Assembly: GCA_943737045.1 (NCBI GenBank)
Contig: CALSFV010000460.1
Coordinates: 55,785-119,784, forward strand
Reading direction: 5' to 3'
Length of the DNA: 64,000 bases
DNA from: Parapristionchus giblindavisi
Taxonomy: Eukaryota; Nematoda; Chromadorea; Rhabditida; Diplogasteridae
Shown: positions 1 through 11,484 of the stretch, in pieces
Numbering within the stretch: position 1 is the first letter of the stretch
Layout of the letters: each line of letters begins with the position of its first letter
The notes under the pieces: generated by a model
The model's input: only the letters and a program-made list of their open reading frames with translations
Databases searched by the model: none
What the model was told of the DNA's origin: nothing
Program-made: the position numbers and the translations under genes

Positions 1-120
1 ACGTTGTAAACTGGCAGCATTTTGTATTATTTTTATAAAACCCGACCGGATTTTGTATTTCTTTTGTGAAAACCAGAGCGCATTTTGCAAATCTCTAACG
101 TAGCATACGATCTATGACTG
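1..120. repeat. Dispersed MITE-like family 'GACCGGATTTTG' (cut by window edge)
   Basis: AT-rich non-coding sequence with the phrases 'gaccggattttgta' and 'agagcgcattttgcaaatc', ending in a 'gatctatga' box. The same phrases recur near 5319-5440, 17077-17297, 38680-38785 and 46652-46737. Complete members there begin with 'cataggtcgaaaagta' and end with 'gctattcgacctatg', so the terminal inverted repeat is roughly 14 bp. This copy lacks its left end because the window starts inside it. No coding capacity is seen. The next 340 bp hold nothing I can assign other than the intron leading to X ex1. Confidence 0.5.
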
Positions 121-597
121 TGTCAAATATTGATGAAAATGGTTCTTTGCGGGATATAAGTTATAAATGTGCTCAAAAACTGTGAATGCATGGATTCAAA
201 TGATGTACTTGATCACTAGTTTCATAATAGTGGTTATTCATTCCATCCCGGCGAATTCATGTTTGAGCTCCACGCCAAAGCGCAAATAGTTTACTGCGTG
301 TTGGTGGTACGAAGGAATTAATGGAAGACCTCTTTTAATATCTATTTTCATGTTGAGATTTTTTTTTCTGATCTGTTTATGCTTGTAATCATTATTATAC
401 AATAAAAATTAAATCACATTCATATCTTCGATGGTCTCTTTAAATTATGTTATTATCTTTTGCAGGCACTACGCTGAAGTACGTCAAGTGTGCCCAGTTG
501 GAGACGTGGCTGAGGAGATATCGACGGTCCATTCGAACATCACATTTTTCGCCATTTTTTTGAGGATGTCGATGTCGAAGAGGTCAGGCGTCGTCCT

Positions 598-717
598 TTA
601 ACACCCCGGGTTAATCGCACTCTCTGAATTGGCAATACTCTCTCGCAGACAAAGACAACGAGAGAGTGTGGCCAGAACGGATGGTTTCAAATTAGTTTGG
701 GGTGCCATTTTATAGCT
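598..717. repeat. MITE, 'TTAACACCCC' family
   Basis: Short element with ends 'ttaacaccccgggttaat' and 'agtttggggtgccatttta' (imperfect inverted repeats) and an inner hairpin 'actctctcg'/'cgagagagt' around 'cagacaaag'. Related copies lie at 43348-43463, 56515-56605, 57325-57400 and 58815-58910. It occupies the place where X ex2 and its donor would be expected in copy A. Confidence 0.55.
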
Positions 718-913
718 CTTCTCTCAAATTTCGAAGAGAAGTGACCAAAACTCTCCTCGTTTTACACGCTTTCTCGCCTCTTTTTTTCTTTCTTTTCATT
801 ACTTTTTATCATGAAGAGAGAAGAAGATGAGTCAATTTATCGATTAATTCCAGGTGGACGATGGACATTCGTCGTCATCGGAATCCGATATCGATCATCA
901 TGGTCGACGTCGT

Positions 914-1210
914 ACTCAGGGCTGGGAACACAAAAAAAACATGTATGTAAATGTTATGTCGATGAATCACTCATCTTTTTTTTCTAAAATAACTACATGC
1001 CCCCAAAGTATTCTACGGCGATTTTGTGTCATTTTTTTATGTTTTTTGTGTAAACACAAAATCGAAAAAGGTGGCGATCAAACCACTCCTGCATCTTGGA
1101 AAAAAATTATACAATCATATGGGGCATAAGTTCCCTTTAAACTACTAACATGAATAGGTTTCACGGTATGATTTCTCTGTAGCAATCGTTTTGTGTATTT
1201 TGTGTCCCAG
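914..1210. mobile_element. MITE-like insertion inside X ex3 (copy A)
   Basis: The exon runs uninterrupted in copy C (43634-43849) but here stops after the 'ggtcgacgtcgt' stretch and resumes at 'cgagtgtaagaggagaag'. The insert starts 'actcagggctgggaacacaa' and ends 'ttttgtgtcccag', imperfect inverted ends of the CAGGG type usual for hAT-like MITEs. It carries an 'aaaatcg' rich middle and no credible protein. The right end has lost several terminal bases and I could not define a clean target duplication. By chance the right end supplies a 'tcccag' acceptor in front of the resumed exon. Confidence 0.55.
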
Positions 1211-1423
1211 CGAGTGTAAGAGGAGAAGGGGGCGGAGTCTCACCAGGGACATTCGTCCCTCCCATCGATGATGATGATGATGATATGTATCCATTTATGG
1301 ATGAGGATGAGGAAGAGTGGAGACAGGCAGAGAGGAGACACTGTACTGCACATATGAGGGTGAGGATACGGTAGTGGAGGGTATATAAAACACTATCTGA
1401 GAGAATTCAACAACTGGAATATT

Positions 1424-2766
1424 TCTTGGTATCGATGAAAAATGAATTTTTCTGTTTTATGTGTGATAATTACAGGCTAAATGAGTGCAGTTCACTGGTA
1501 CTTGGAAATTGCTTCCAATTGAAAATGCGCTTCAGGGGGTGACCCCACAACGATTTGGCGCCTTTTCCTAAAAAGTTTATTTCGTGTCCAATCGATTCGG
1601 GAGTGGCTGCAATCGACTCCTTGGCTAATTCTAAGAAACTATTATCGAGGAGAGTTTTTTGATCAACGGTCAACGAAGGCTGGAATCAGGAATTTTCGAT
1701 AAAAATTTCACATTAAATTAATTCCCACTATTTTCCCATGGCGAATGTAAACTTTTTATTTGCTCAATCGCTGCTATATATCATAACACATCTTCAGTTA
1801 AAAAAAGTGTAATATAAAAAAATATAAATTTGTGTTCGAATCAATTTTGTTGTTGTTGTATGAATTATAGTGAGGAATTATGGTAAGGGCAAGAAGGCGA
1901 GATTTCCTAATCGATTTTTTGTCGGTTTTCTGCTAGTTTCGTGCGTATTGCAATGCAATGACACGAGTATTTGACTGTTCATCCGGTGGTTCGGAGTGCA
2001 GCTGTAGTTGGGCAGTGCTGTTCACTATTCTAATCATCATTGTGATGTAATTTTTATTCTATTTACTTATTCGTATACGCGCTAAGATGCGTTATGATAT
2101 GTAGCAGTGATTGAGCAAATAAAAAGTTTACATTCGCCATGGAAAAATAGTGAGAATTAATTTAATGTAAACATTATTTTCGAAAATTGCCAATTCCAGC
2201 GTTCGTTGACCGAAAAACTCTCCTCAGCAATAGTTTCTTAGAATTAGTCAAGGATTCGAAGGCGCCCACTACCGAATCGTATGGATTCGAAATAAACTTT
2301 TTATGAAAAGTCGCCAATCCTCACCACAATTAAGTTCAACGAACAAAATTGATTCGTGCATAAATTTCTAATTTTTTATAAATTACACTTTTTAAACTGA
2401 AGATGTGTTATGATATGTAGAAGCGATTGAGCAAATAAAAAATTTACTTTCTCCATGGGAAAATAGTGAGAATTAATTTAATGTGAATTTTTTTTCGAAA
2501 ATTCCTGATTCCAGCCTTCGTTGACCGTTGATCAAAAAACTCTCCTCGACAATAGTTTCTTAGAATTAGCCAAGGAGTCGATTGCATCCACTCCCGAATC
2601 GATTGGATTCGAAATAAACTTTTTAGGAAAAGGCGCCAAATCGTTGTGTGGTCACCCCCTGAAGCGAATTTTCAATTGGAAGCAATTTCCAAGTACCAGT
2701 GAACTACACTCATTGAGCCTGTAATTATCATACATAAAACAGAAAAATCTATTTTTCGTCGATACC
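1424..2766. mobile_element. Foldback element with ~330-bp inverted arms
   Basis: The outer ends 'ggtatcgatgaaaaatg' and 'tttttcgtcgatacc' face each other, and about 330 bp of each arm (1424-1750 and 2430-2766) are near-identical reverse complements. A partial third copy of the arm lies at 2085-2340, so the right side has been duplicated internally. Each arm keeps a short open frame (67 codons, beginning MTVDQKTLL), read outward from neither arm but with the arm on opposite strands; there are few differences between the two. No transposase is recognisable. It sits in intron 3 of X copy A. The frame could be a remnant of a captured exon, but I do not recognise it. Confidence 0.7.
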
Positions 2767-3165
2767 GCACCTATGTCGATTTTCTAAGATAGCGTGTTAT
2801 ATTGTAGGGTAGGGATACGGTAGTTGGAGTTATGGTGGAGGGTATACTGTAGCCACGGCTGTGACCCGTGGTAGCAATCCGTGCCAAGGTACTTGCAGAT
2901 TTAGGATTGATCATGATATTGGCTACCATTTACCCATAGTTCTGCGCTTTTCGATGGTTATACTCGATTTTCCACATGTCGCTTTTGAGTTCCTTTTACG
3001 ACTCTTTTGGGATTGGCAGTAGCACCATGTCAATAGTCCTTTTTTACACACAAATGTATAAATAATATCCCATAAACTAATCAATAATCTGATCTACTCT
3101 CATCATAGGTACTCATCCTTCGTAATGGCTGTGTGCACGTTGAGTACTGTGATGCTCATCTAGGA

Positions 3166-4466
3166 CCTGAATGAAAATGACTTGTTGAGTAATTCACAGC
3201 ATGGTTTTCGTTTGAAACGCTCATGTAATACCTGTCTTCTAACTACTTTCAATCACTGGCACCGCCATCTTGATAGAAAAAGTTATATCACATGCGCATA
3301 TATTGATTTCAGCAAAGCGTTCGATACTATTCCAATAAATCTTCTGGTCCAAAAATGCGAACAATATGGAATACGGGGATGTCTCCTGAATTGGATTTCT
3401 TCCTTCCTACAATCTCGATCACAATCCGTACAAGTTGGTCTTTCCCAATCCCGCCCATACAATACAGTTAGCGGTGTACCACAAGGTAGCTGCTTAGGCC
3501 CCTTGCTTTTCTCTCTTTTCATTAATGAACTACCTTCCCTACTCCCTAGGGGTGCATTTTGTTCTATCTATGCCGATGACATGAAGATTTACTCCTTTAA
3601 TGATCCGTCCATTATTCAACACTCACTGAACATTGTACATGAATGGAGCATGCATTTTGGTCTTTGCATGTCCAAAACAAAGTCCGTTGTCATGCATATT
3701 GGCGCCAGCCATCCTGACATTGCTTTATATGTAGACAATGAAGTTCTTCCCGTGGTAGAAGAGTTTACAGATCTTGGTGTAACGTATAATAATAAGTTAG
3801 AGTTTCATAACCACATTACAAATATCGTCAACAAGGCGAAAGCACGATGCGCATACATTCATAGATCTTTTATGTCTCGCTCCATAAATGTTTATGCACG
3901 TCTTTTTCAGACTTACGTCTTGCCTGTTCTGGAGTACTGTAGCGAACTATGGAATCCCAATAGTGTCATGCTGAATGATCTAATTGAGTCCTGTCTGACC
4001 TCATATTCCAGGAGAGTCCTTGCGAAGTGCGGCATACCCTACACAAACTACGCCGAGGCACTCAATCTACTAAATCTCCGCTCGCTCAAACATCGTCGAA
4101 CCTGTTTAGATCTTTCTTTTGTATTCAAAATTGTTCACGGATTCGTTGATGTCGATTGTAGGCAATTTTTCATCATTTCGAGTAATCTAAATCGTACTAG
4201 AGGTCATCCTATGAGAATGTGTTGTAATAGATGTAATAGTAGTAGATATCTTTCATTCTTCTCCAATAGAATTGTTAATAGTTGGAATAGTCTTGATACA
4301 TTAATTGTAACTTCCCCCAACCCAATAGTTTTCAATAATCGTATTAAAGCTGTAATCTCGTAATTTAGCAGCTATCTTCGAATCTTATTCATTTCTAAAG
4401 TATCGCTTTGAGTTTATCTTCCTTCCCTCATTATATAAGAAGCGATTAATATATTATTATTATTAC
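3166..4466 (+). mobile_element. 5'-truncated non-LTR retrotransposon (LINE) inserted in X ex4
   Basis: A reverse-transcriptase frame followed by a short 3' UTR and an (ATT)n tail ending directly at 'acatcgaatcgggtacacag', which is the end of X ex4. The left edge lies in the same exon after 'gatgctcatct'. The endonuclease domain and the N-terminal fingers of the RT are missing, as expected for a 5'-truncated LINE copy. The clade is likely CR1/jockey-like, judged from the SGVPQGS...GPLLF and YADD spacing. I see no clear target-site duplication. Confidence 0.85.
3182..4363 (+). CDS. Reverse transcriptase fragment of a LINE
   Basis: A 393-residue frame without stops. RT motif A is AYIDFSKAFD (residues about 39-48), motif B is SGVPQGSCLGPLLF (about 97-110) and motif C is YADD (about 130-133), which carries two of the catalytic aspartates. 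The C-terminal 200 residues contain the thumb and the usual LINE tail. RT would copy the element's own RNA at a nicked target. The protein is incomplete at its N terminus: residues normally before the fingers, and all of the endonuclease, are absent. The first ATG is therefore not a true start, and the copy is probably not autonomous although no stop has accumulated, so the insertion is fairly young. It interrupts gene X copy A. Confidence 0.88.
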   Translation: MLSNSQHGFRLKRSCNTCLLTTFNHWHRHLDRKSYITCAYIDFSKAFDTIPINLLVQKCEQYGIRGCLLNWISSFLQSRSQSVQVGLSQSRPYNTVSGVPQGSCLGPLLFSLFINELPSLLPRGAFCSIYADDMKIYSFNDPSIIQHSLNIVHEWSMHFGLCMSKTKSVVMHIGASHPDIALYVDNEVLPVVEEFTDLGVTYNNKLEFHNHITNIVNKAKARCAYIHRSFMSRSINVYARLFQTYVLPVLEYCSELWNPNSVMLNDLIESCLTSYSRRVLAKCGIPYTNYAEALNLLNLRSLKHRRTCLDLSFVFKIVHGFVDVDCRQFFIISSNLNRTRGHPMRMCCNRCNSSRYLSFFSNRIVNSWNSLDTLIVTSPNPIVFNNRIKAVIS

Positions 4467-4753
4467 ATCGAATCGGGTACACAGGTTAGTGTGGAGGGGG
4501 GAAGGGGGTGGAACTTGGGCTATTTGTTATCCGGAATAGTATTTTACTCTATCGTAGAATAATAATATTGTGATCGATTGTAGTTAAGTTGTATTTAATA
4601 AATTATTTTTATTATTCCATATCAGAATCGTCTCCCATCACCCGATCCCTCTCCCTCGCCCTCTCCTCCACCCACCCTTCCTCGTCTCTCTCGATTGACT
4701 CCTTCTGAAGCCGCGACGACGTCATCGACGAGAAGAAAGAGGTGATTGGAGAG

Positions 4754-5158
4754 CAGGGCTGTGCGAAAAAAATATTTCGAAAAATTTCGAAAAATGAAAA
4801 ATTTTCGAATTTATTTTCGAAAAATCCGAAAAATTCGAAAAATATATAAACACTGTTTTCCCTATCGAGAACATCAATTTTTTCCAAAAAATAAAATGGA
4901 AACACAAGAATTGCAACTGTGTGATTCTTTATTGATGCTGCATAAATGATAAAGAACACATATTTACTCAAGTGGAATTGTAATTTTTGTCTCCAAATTT
5001 CAAATTTTTGTTAAAATGTCATTAATTTTTGAAATTTTCTGCTTTTTGATGAAAAAGCGTTTTTCGTTTTTTTCGAATTTTTTCGAAAAATTTTTCGTCG
5101 AAAATTTTTTTCGAGAAAACCCGAAAAATCGAAAAAAAACGAAAAATGCACAGCCCTG
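4754..5158. mobile_element. hAT-type MITE in X ex5 with exact 8-bp target duplication
   Basis: The ends are 'cagggctgtgcg' and 'tgcacagccctg', and the interior is made of 'cgaaaaat' phrases in both orientations. The exon sequence TTGGAGAG occurs immediately before (4746-4753) and after (5159-5166) the element but only once in the five other ex5 copies. An 8-bp duplication with CAGGG ends is the signature of hAT-superfamily non-autonomous elements. There is no transposase. Confidence 0.85.
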
Positions 5159-5318
5159 TTGGAGAGATCTCCCGATGAGCTCATGGTTGAGGTCAGAGTG
5201 GGGACATTCATTATTTATTTATTTGTTTATTTATTCCTTCGTAATTAGGCAAGCTAACCTACTGTGCTTAGGATACTGTAAGCGATTTTTAGACTGTGGT
5301 TAGTGGCTAGAACGGAGA

Positions 5319-5440
5319 GCATAGGTCGAAAAGTATGTTTCAAAGTACCAAGCCTGACCGTATTTTGTGCCAAAATTTTCCCAAAATCGAAAAACCTGAC
5401 CGCTTTTTGAAAACCTATATCCTTGCTTCCAGTCCTGCAA
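5319..5440. repeat. Copy of the 'cataggtcgaaaagta' MITE family
   Basis: Contains 'ataggtcgaaaagtatg' and 'cctgaccg' phrases as in 17077-17297. It lies in intron 5 of X copy A and its right end is eroded. The surrounding 5200-5530 and 5720-6200 are intron-5 sequence shared with the other X copies ('aggatactgtaagcgat', 'tctcacagtcgatatgag') and hold no gene. Confidence 0.45.
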
Positions 5441-5536
5441 CGCTGTTCTTTCTGACTCTGGCAAGGTGATAAATAGATTTTAACAAAGGCAAGGTGCAAC
5501 CTCAGGCTTGGCTCGGTGGAAGTGAGAGAACTGAAT

Positions 5537-5720
5537 CATGCATTTTCGGTGCCCTCGCATTTTATTTTTATAGAGTGGGTCGATTTTCGAAATAGGGCGA
5601 TTTTCGAAATATTCGTTATTTTTCGCTTAAAAATCGTCAAAAAAGCTTCGTTTCGGATCAAGTGGCCTAAAATAGTCCTTATAGAATGGGCCAATCCTCG
5701 CATTGCGAGGGTATGTCAAT
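5537..5720. repeat. Copy of the ~200-bp 'cattttcggt...ctcgc' element family
   Basis: Starts 'catgcattttcggtgccctc' and ends 'gcattgcgagggtatg'. The interior has 'gtgggtcgattttcgaaat' and 'cgcttaaaaatcgtc'. The same layout occurs at 25486-25689 (with clear 8-bp target duplication), 30372-30563, 43521-43590 (partial), 44366-44515 and 59640-59850. It is non-coding. Confidence 0.65.
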
Positions 5721-6461
5721 GTTTGGAAAGTATGTAATACATGATAATGATGGTTATTTTTTCAAGCAACGATATGTAAAGATAGTAATATTGCTTCGAC
5801 TTTTCATTAAGTGGTTAAACGTCGTTTGAGACAAGTGGAACGCGTATTTATCCCGCAAACGATGAATTCATTAAAATTAAAATGAATCTAATTTAGATGA
5901 ATTTATAGTTTAGTTCAAAATTTTCAGTCGGTTTCCTATTTTATGTACGCCTGTGGAATTAGGATTGGAAGACGTAACGGTCACTGACCAATCAGTTTAC
6001 TGTGAAACATGAATGCACGTGGTGCTTTAAAGTGAGGAAAAAATGAATGTTGTGGAAGGAAGGGGTGGGCTTCCAGTAGGCGCTTGATGTAAACATCAGA
6101 ACTATGTGAATAAAAATGCAATCATCGGAGATTACCGTAGTAATACAATTTTTTTAAATTTTTTTGAATATTTTAAATAATAATATATTAAAATTAAAAC
6201 CCTTTGTCCAGGAAGCGATCGATCATGATATCGAGTGTGCGAAGCGACGTCGGAAAGGACGAATGGAGCAGGAGAGTAGACTATTGAGAGAGCAGAGGAT
6301 ACGACAGGAACAGTACGAATTTGAAGAGGTACGGTAGGATACTGTAGAGTTACGGTATGCGTACTGGTGGGGTACTGTAGGAGGATAATGTTGGTGATGT
6401 TGACGAGGTGGATGCAATGTAATTTTTTCGGAAGTGATTAATTTAAATTTATTCTAATAAC

Positions 6462-7208
<747 letters not shown>

Positions 7209-7269
7209 AGCCCGGTTGATTTTGATTTCATGAAATCTTTATTGCCCAAGTGAATACCTGTCCTTGATA

Positions 7270-7403
7270 CATTACTTTTTGCACACGAATTCGATTCCAC
7301 CGAGAATGTTTTATGACTGTGTAATAATTTAAGAATGAATGCGGATGTTTCAATGGAAATAAAGTCCAAAATTTCTATTTATTTCGGTTTTTGCTACTTT
7401 TTT
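7270..7403 (+). repeat. SINE-like repeat, 5'-truncated copy
   Basis: Begins within a tRNA-type B box ('cgaattcgattcc') and continues with a body ('gaatgcggatgtttcaatgg', 'ccgg'-poor) ending 'ggtttttgctactttttt'. The reverse complement of the same 130 bp occurs at 7866-8001, where it extends into a complete A box. I infer a tRNA-derived SINE; this copy lacks the A box. Confidence 0.45.
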
Positions 7404-7436
7404 CGCTATCTTTAATTTGTAATCGATGTGATTATA

Positions 7437-7538
7437 CAGTCCCGCACGTTCGCGCTCCCTAAACGCTTCCCCCGCGCCCCCCCCCCACGTTCGGGCCGCG
7501 GGGGGGCCGCGTTTAGGGAGCGCGAACGTGCGGGACTG
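7437..7538. mobile_element. 102-bp palindromic MITE, TA-flanked
   Basis: About 30 bp of perfect inverted repeat ('cagtcccgcacgttcgcgc' outward from both ends) around a C/G-rich centre, with TA on both sides. CAGT ends plus TA flanks suggest a Tc1/mariner-mobilised MITE. It lies between the two SINE-like copies. Confidence 0.7.
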
Positions 7539-7865
7539 TATTGTTTTCAAGAGCACACGATGTTTGCAAGTTTCTTTTTCCTGGTTTCTTTCTGGTTTCC
7601 TGGCTACTCACCCATCCAAGTTTGACTCCCCCCCCCCCCCCCACAATTTATGTTTGATTCTGATTGTGTTATCTGCCCTCATTGTTGTAAATCTCATTGT
7701 TTCAAATGCTTCTTTATCGAGTCTCATCGTTGTTGATATGTAATAATACAGTAATACTTAATTTGTTGAAAACTAATGTTAATGTTTTCTATGAATTCCA
7801 TAAAGTTGTTACTAGTATCTGATTTTCTGCAGATTCACCACGAAGAAGAGATAATAAAAACACCG

Positions 7866-8041
7866 AAAAAAAAGTAGCAAAAACCGAAATAAATAGAAAT
7901 TTTGGACTTTATTTCCATTGAAACATCCGCATTCATTGTTAAATTATTACACAGTCATAAAATGTTCTCGATGGAATCGAACTCGTGTGCAAAAAGTAAT
8001 GACCACGCGCACTTACCACTATACCACAGCTCGGTTGTGAT
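7866..8041 (-). repeat. SINE-like repeat with tRNA-type A and B boxes
   Basis: On the minus strand the 5' end reads 'gtggtatagtggtaagtgc' (RNA polymerase III A-box-like), then 'gagttcgattcc' (B-box-like) 35-40 bp further, then a unique body ending in a T-rich tail. I do not find an acceptor stem or anticodon stem that would make it a working tRNA. It is probably a tRNA-derived SINE or tRNA pseudogene. Confidence 0.45.
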
Positions 8042-8062
8042 AGAGAGCCCACTCTTCCGTCT

Positions 8063-8116
8063 TTGAAAATGATTGTCCCTCCCTTCCCCATTGAAGGGTG
8101 GGACAATCATTTTCAA
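8063..8116. repeat. Short perfect hairpin
   Basis: 'gaaaatgattgtccct' is followed after about 20 bp by its reverse complement 'gggacaatcattttc'. It is probably a decayed MITE in intron 6 of X copy A. Confidence 0.5.
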
Positions 8117-8439
8117 CCGTGCGGCGTACATGCACCGGGTTTTTCAAAATAGATAAATAGCAGACTTTGAAAGTTGATTCTTACTAAGTCGGCCATGCTT
8201 ATTATCGCCATGGTAGTCACTCACCGTAATTTCGTACAAATTACGAACCATTCCCTAGTCAATTATACACTTACAGTTGCTGTGCACATACGACGACATT
8301 GGCGCGAATGTGGAGCTGCGAGAGCAGAAGGTGGGTGGTCTTGACGCTCGAATTTGTTTGGGGATACTGTATCAGGCGGAGATTGTCTTGATTAGTTCTT
8401 TCTATCTATTTTCATAGCTGTAATGTAACAGAAGTTGAG

Positions 8440-8622
8440 TTTAGAACATACATGGGCGGCCATTGCCGCTGGAAAGTAGAATCGGGTGGGTCGGATGCAA
8501 AAATGGGGCATGTAAATAAAATAATTTCACTTCGCGGGTCATTTTTGAATGATTTTTTTGAGAAATTCGGGTAGGTTGGATGCAAAAATCGGATGGGTCT
8601 TGACGCGAGCGGCAATACCGAC
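8440..8622. repeat. 'catacatgggcgg' insertion in X intron 7, shared by copies A and C
   Basis: Present in intron 7 of copies A and C (50103-50285) and absent from copy B at 32150. It begins 'catacatgggcggccattg' and ends near 'gactacaaatgg'. Related 'catacatgggcg' ends occur near 11010, 33484, 38939, 44590 and 52544. It supports a common origin of A and C after the split from B. Confidence 0.5.
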
Positions 8623-9656
8623 TACAAATGGTTTGGAATGATTTGAATGCAGGGGAATATCGATTGATCTTTGATCACTCGTTAATGGATTGATCTTAGG
8701 CCTCGCTATAATGGATTGATCTTTGATCTCTAGATGATGAATTGACCTTTGATCTCTTTCAGGGTCCAACTCGCGTTTACGACTCAATGGAGCGAGAAAT
8801 AGTGGAGGAAGTGGTGGTGGAGGGATATGAAGGAGAAGAGCTTCTGGTTGTAGAGGACGAAGACGATGTTGTGATTAGGGAGGTCGAGGCAGAGCCGGAT
8901 CCAGAACCGGAGAGTAGTCATCCGGAACGGGAACCGTGAAATGAGAGGAGAGCAAGAAAACAGCAATGGCTGTTTATAGATTTTTTCGATTGATTCATTT
9001 ATTTGTTATAGTATCTGTTATGTCCATTTGTGTGTAGTAATGTGCTGTCCAAAAGTTATTAAAAAAAAGAGGCGAAGGAGTGTGTGAAGCGAGGAGAGTT
9101 TTCCCTGTTTTTGTTCTTTCCTTTTCTCAACTTTGAACAGACAAATCTCATGGCAACCCAGCTTACATGTGAGATAACACCACCAAACCAGTCGATTAGC
9201 TTATTTAAAATGTGAAAGTACCCCCAATTATCTGTAATGAATCTGGAGTACGGTATCTACAGTATCCATGAAGTGTTGTTGAATTAGATTCAGTACAGTA
9301 GCCCTAATTGAGCGTTAATCATCTGTGAATTTCTTCAATCGATTTCCGTAGCGTCTTCCCCCTAACTTTGAATTTATGCATTTTGAGTCGTTGTTGTTGT
9401 TTGCGATTTATCGCACTTATGCTTCAAGTTTCTTTATCCGATAAATTTCTTTTTAAAGTTTTAAATAATCCTTTGCCTTTTTTCGCTACTGGTTTCATAA
9501 GCCTCTCTTATCTTCCCAATCAATCGATAATCTTTCACTCGATCAATAATCACTGTCGGTCCTACAGTATGACGGATGGTAGGAAGGTTGCTGAAGAACG
9601 AAATCTTTCGAGGTTGCGCCCTGCAGTGAACGATGGGAGTGAGTTATTAAAGGGAT

Positions 9657-9953
9657 TTTACGATTTACGATTTACAACACATTTATCAAGAGTAGGACTC
9701 TGATGTGCATGGGGAAAAAGCTCTTCTTACTTCCGACAGTCCCAGAACACCGACGTTGATCTTCATATGCGCGTGTTCGATTTCACAAATCCGAGAAGAT
9801 CGGCAGGCAATTGGAGATGACAGAAGAAGTTGGCTTCCCATGATTGGGTCTTACTGCCACGGTGACCCAATCCGGCTTGGCAGGGATTCTTGATGCTCAG
9901 AGCAAAATGAACGGGCGACCGCTAAAGATGACTGACGCAAACGAGAATGACGA
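9657..9953 (-). mobile_element. 297-bp insertion with 11-bp direct repeat, probably a retroelement 3' fragment
   Basis: Copy C reads straight through the site at 51300-51312. Here ATTAAAGGGAT is present on both sides of the insert (left 9646-9656, right 9953-9963). The left end has tandem 'tttacga' units, which on the minus strand would form a simple-repeat tail like that of a LINE. I infer a 5'-truncated LINE or SINE insertion on the minus strand. No protein motif is certain. Confidence 0.5.
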
Positions 9954-10267
9954 TTAAAGGGATATGGAAACGAAAAAAAGTTGATCGCATATAAAATTAC
10001 TTTAAATTTTGATTCGAAATATCTAAATCACTTTCAATTAATGAAGAATCGAAATGAGTTTTTCGAGTCATTTGACCGATTTAATATACTGTAATTAGGA
10101 AAGCTCGCCTGTGGTGTACAGGCTACAGTAATCCAACTTCTTACAACAGCTATTTAAAACTTTCAAATACAAGTTATTGTATCTTAGTTATTATCCCCTC
10201 ATGGGAGATCTGGAAGTGTGCCTGCAGGCAGCGTCCGCATGGGCGGATCAGCGACTGGGAGAGAGTC

Positions 10268-10750
10268 AACTACAACGGGCTGCGGGTTGATCGATCAATA
10301 TTATTAGACTACCGTAATCCGCTGATTATTGATTAACTGCCCTTCGAACATTTTTGGATGTTATTTTATAATACATTATAGTGATCAATGAGTAGACTGT
10401 TTATCGATTTATCGATCGATGAATATTTAGTCTTATCGATTGATACCACATTATATAGACTACAACGGGCTGCAGGTTCATCGATCAATATTATTAGACT
10501 ACCGTAATCCGCTGATTATTGATTAGCTGCTCAAGTTTTTTTGAATGATTTAATGTGTCTAGAAAGTACATAAGGTGTTTCTTATGTGTAAAATTACTGT
10601 ATACTTCACATTACAGTGATCAATGTGTAGACTGATTATTGATTTATCGATCGATAAATATGTAATCTTATGATAGATATTATATTGATTTGATCAATAT
10701 TAAGACAAATTATTGATTTATCGATTGATACCACATTATATTGATCAATA
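10268..10750. repeat. 192-bp tandem duplication spanning the exon-2 donor of Y (two units)
   Basis: The last 17 nt of Y exon 2 plus the first 175 nt of its intron are repeated at a 192-bp offset (10268 and 10460). The second unit diverges after about 80 bp but later regains 'gatcaatg..tagactg' phrases. Each unit places 'tatag' right before the exon-end copy and 'gtt' after it, making a potential 17-nt mini-exon. Copy C has three units. Confidence 0.75.
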
Positions 10751-11484
10751 TTTTGGCTGATTATTGATTTATCGATTGATTCTTTCAAATGCGGCGGGTC
10801 TGTCCACAGTGCAGCTGAAGACTGCGATTCTTCTTCTGATCGAGTTGCACCTCCTACTAACTGAGCAGGTACTTTCTTGCGGCTATATTGTTAGTGCATA
10901 ATTTCAGACTTAACTTAAGCATTGGCTTAATATCAAACTTAAGCTTAATCTTAAACCGATCGTTAGGGAGGAAGAAATTAGGGGTCGTGCAGATGTAGAG
11001 CATACATGGGCGGGGTACATGGAGCACGAATCTACAGGGGACATCCGAACTGAAAATTGTTTTAAAAAGTTTACTTTACAGGAGCATTCAAAAAAATTTG
11101 AATTTCACCTAAAGGTCATTTATTTATTTAGTTTTTTTTAAAATTATCGGTGGGAGTTCCCCCTGAGATGCAGTTTCATTATTTGGGCAATTACCGTACT
11201 TACTACTCTCGTGATGTGTTTTGTGCAGCAGGGAATTGCGGTGTGAATTCCCTGCGGGAGTAATCGGGCTAAGTACACCTGATTTGGCTAAGTACTTCCG
11301 GATTCGTTGAGTTAACTTAATTAAGTTATTACGGTAGCTGTGGCTCTAAGTACTTCCGGTTGCGTTTACTTTACTTTACTTAGTTAAGAATAGTTTAGTT
11401 AAGAACAATAACTGGCTTGACAATGCCATCCCGCCGGACTTCGTGTGCCTTGAATAACAGGGTGTGGTGTGCTTTGCCTTTATT

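Noticed and set aside
1470..2724. Paired 67-codon frames as real genes
   Set aside because: They are mirror copies in the arms of a foldback and lack splice or family support.
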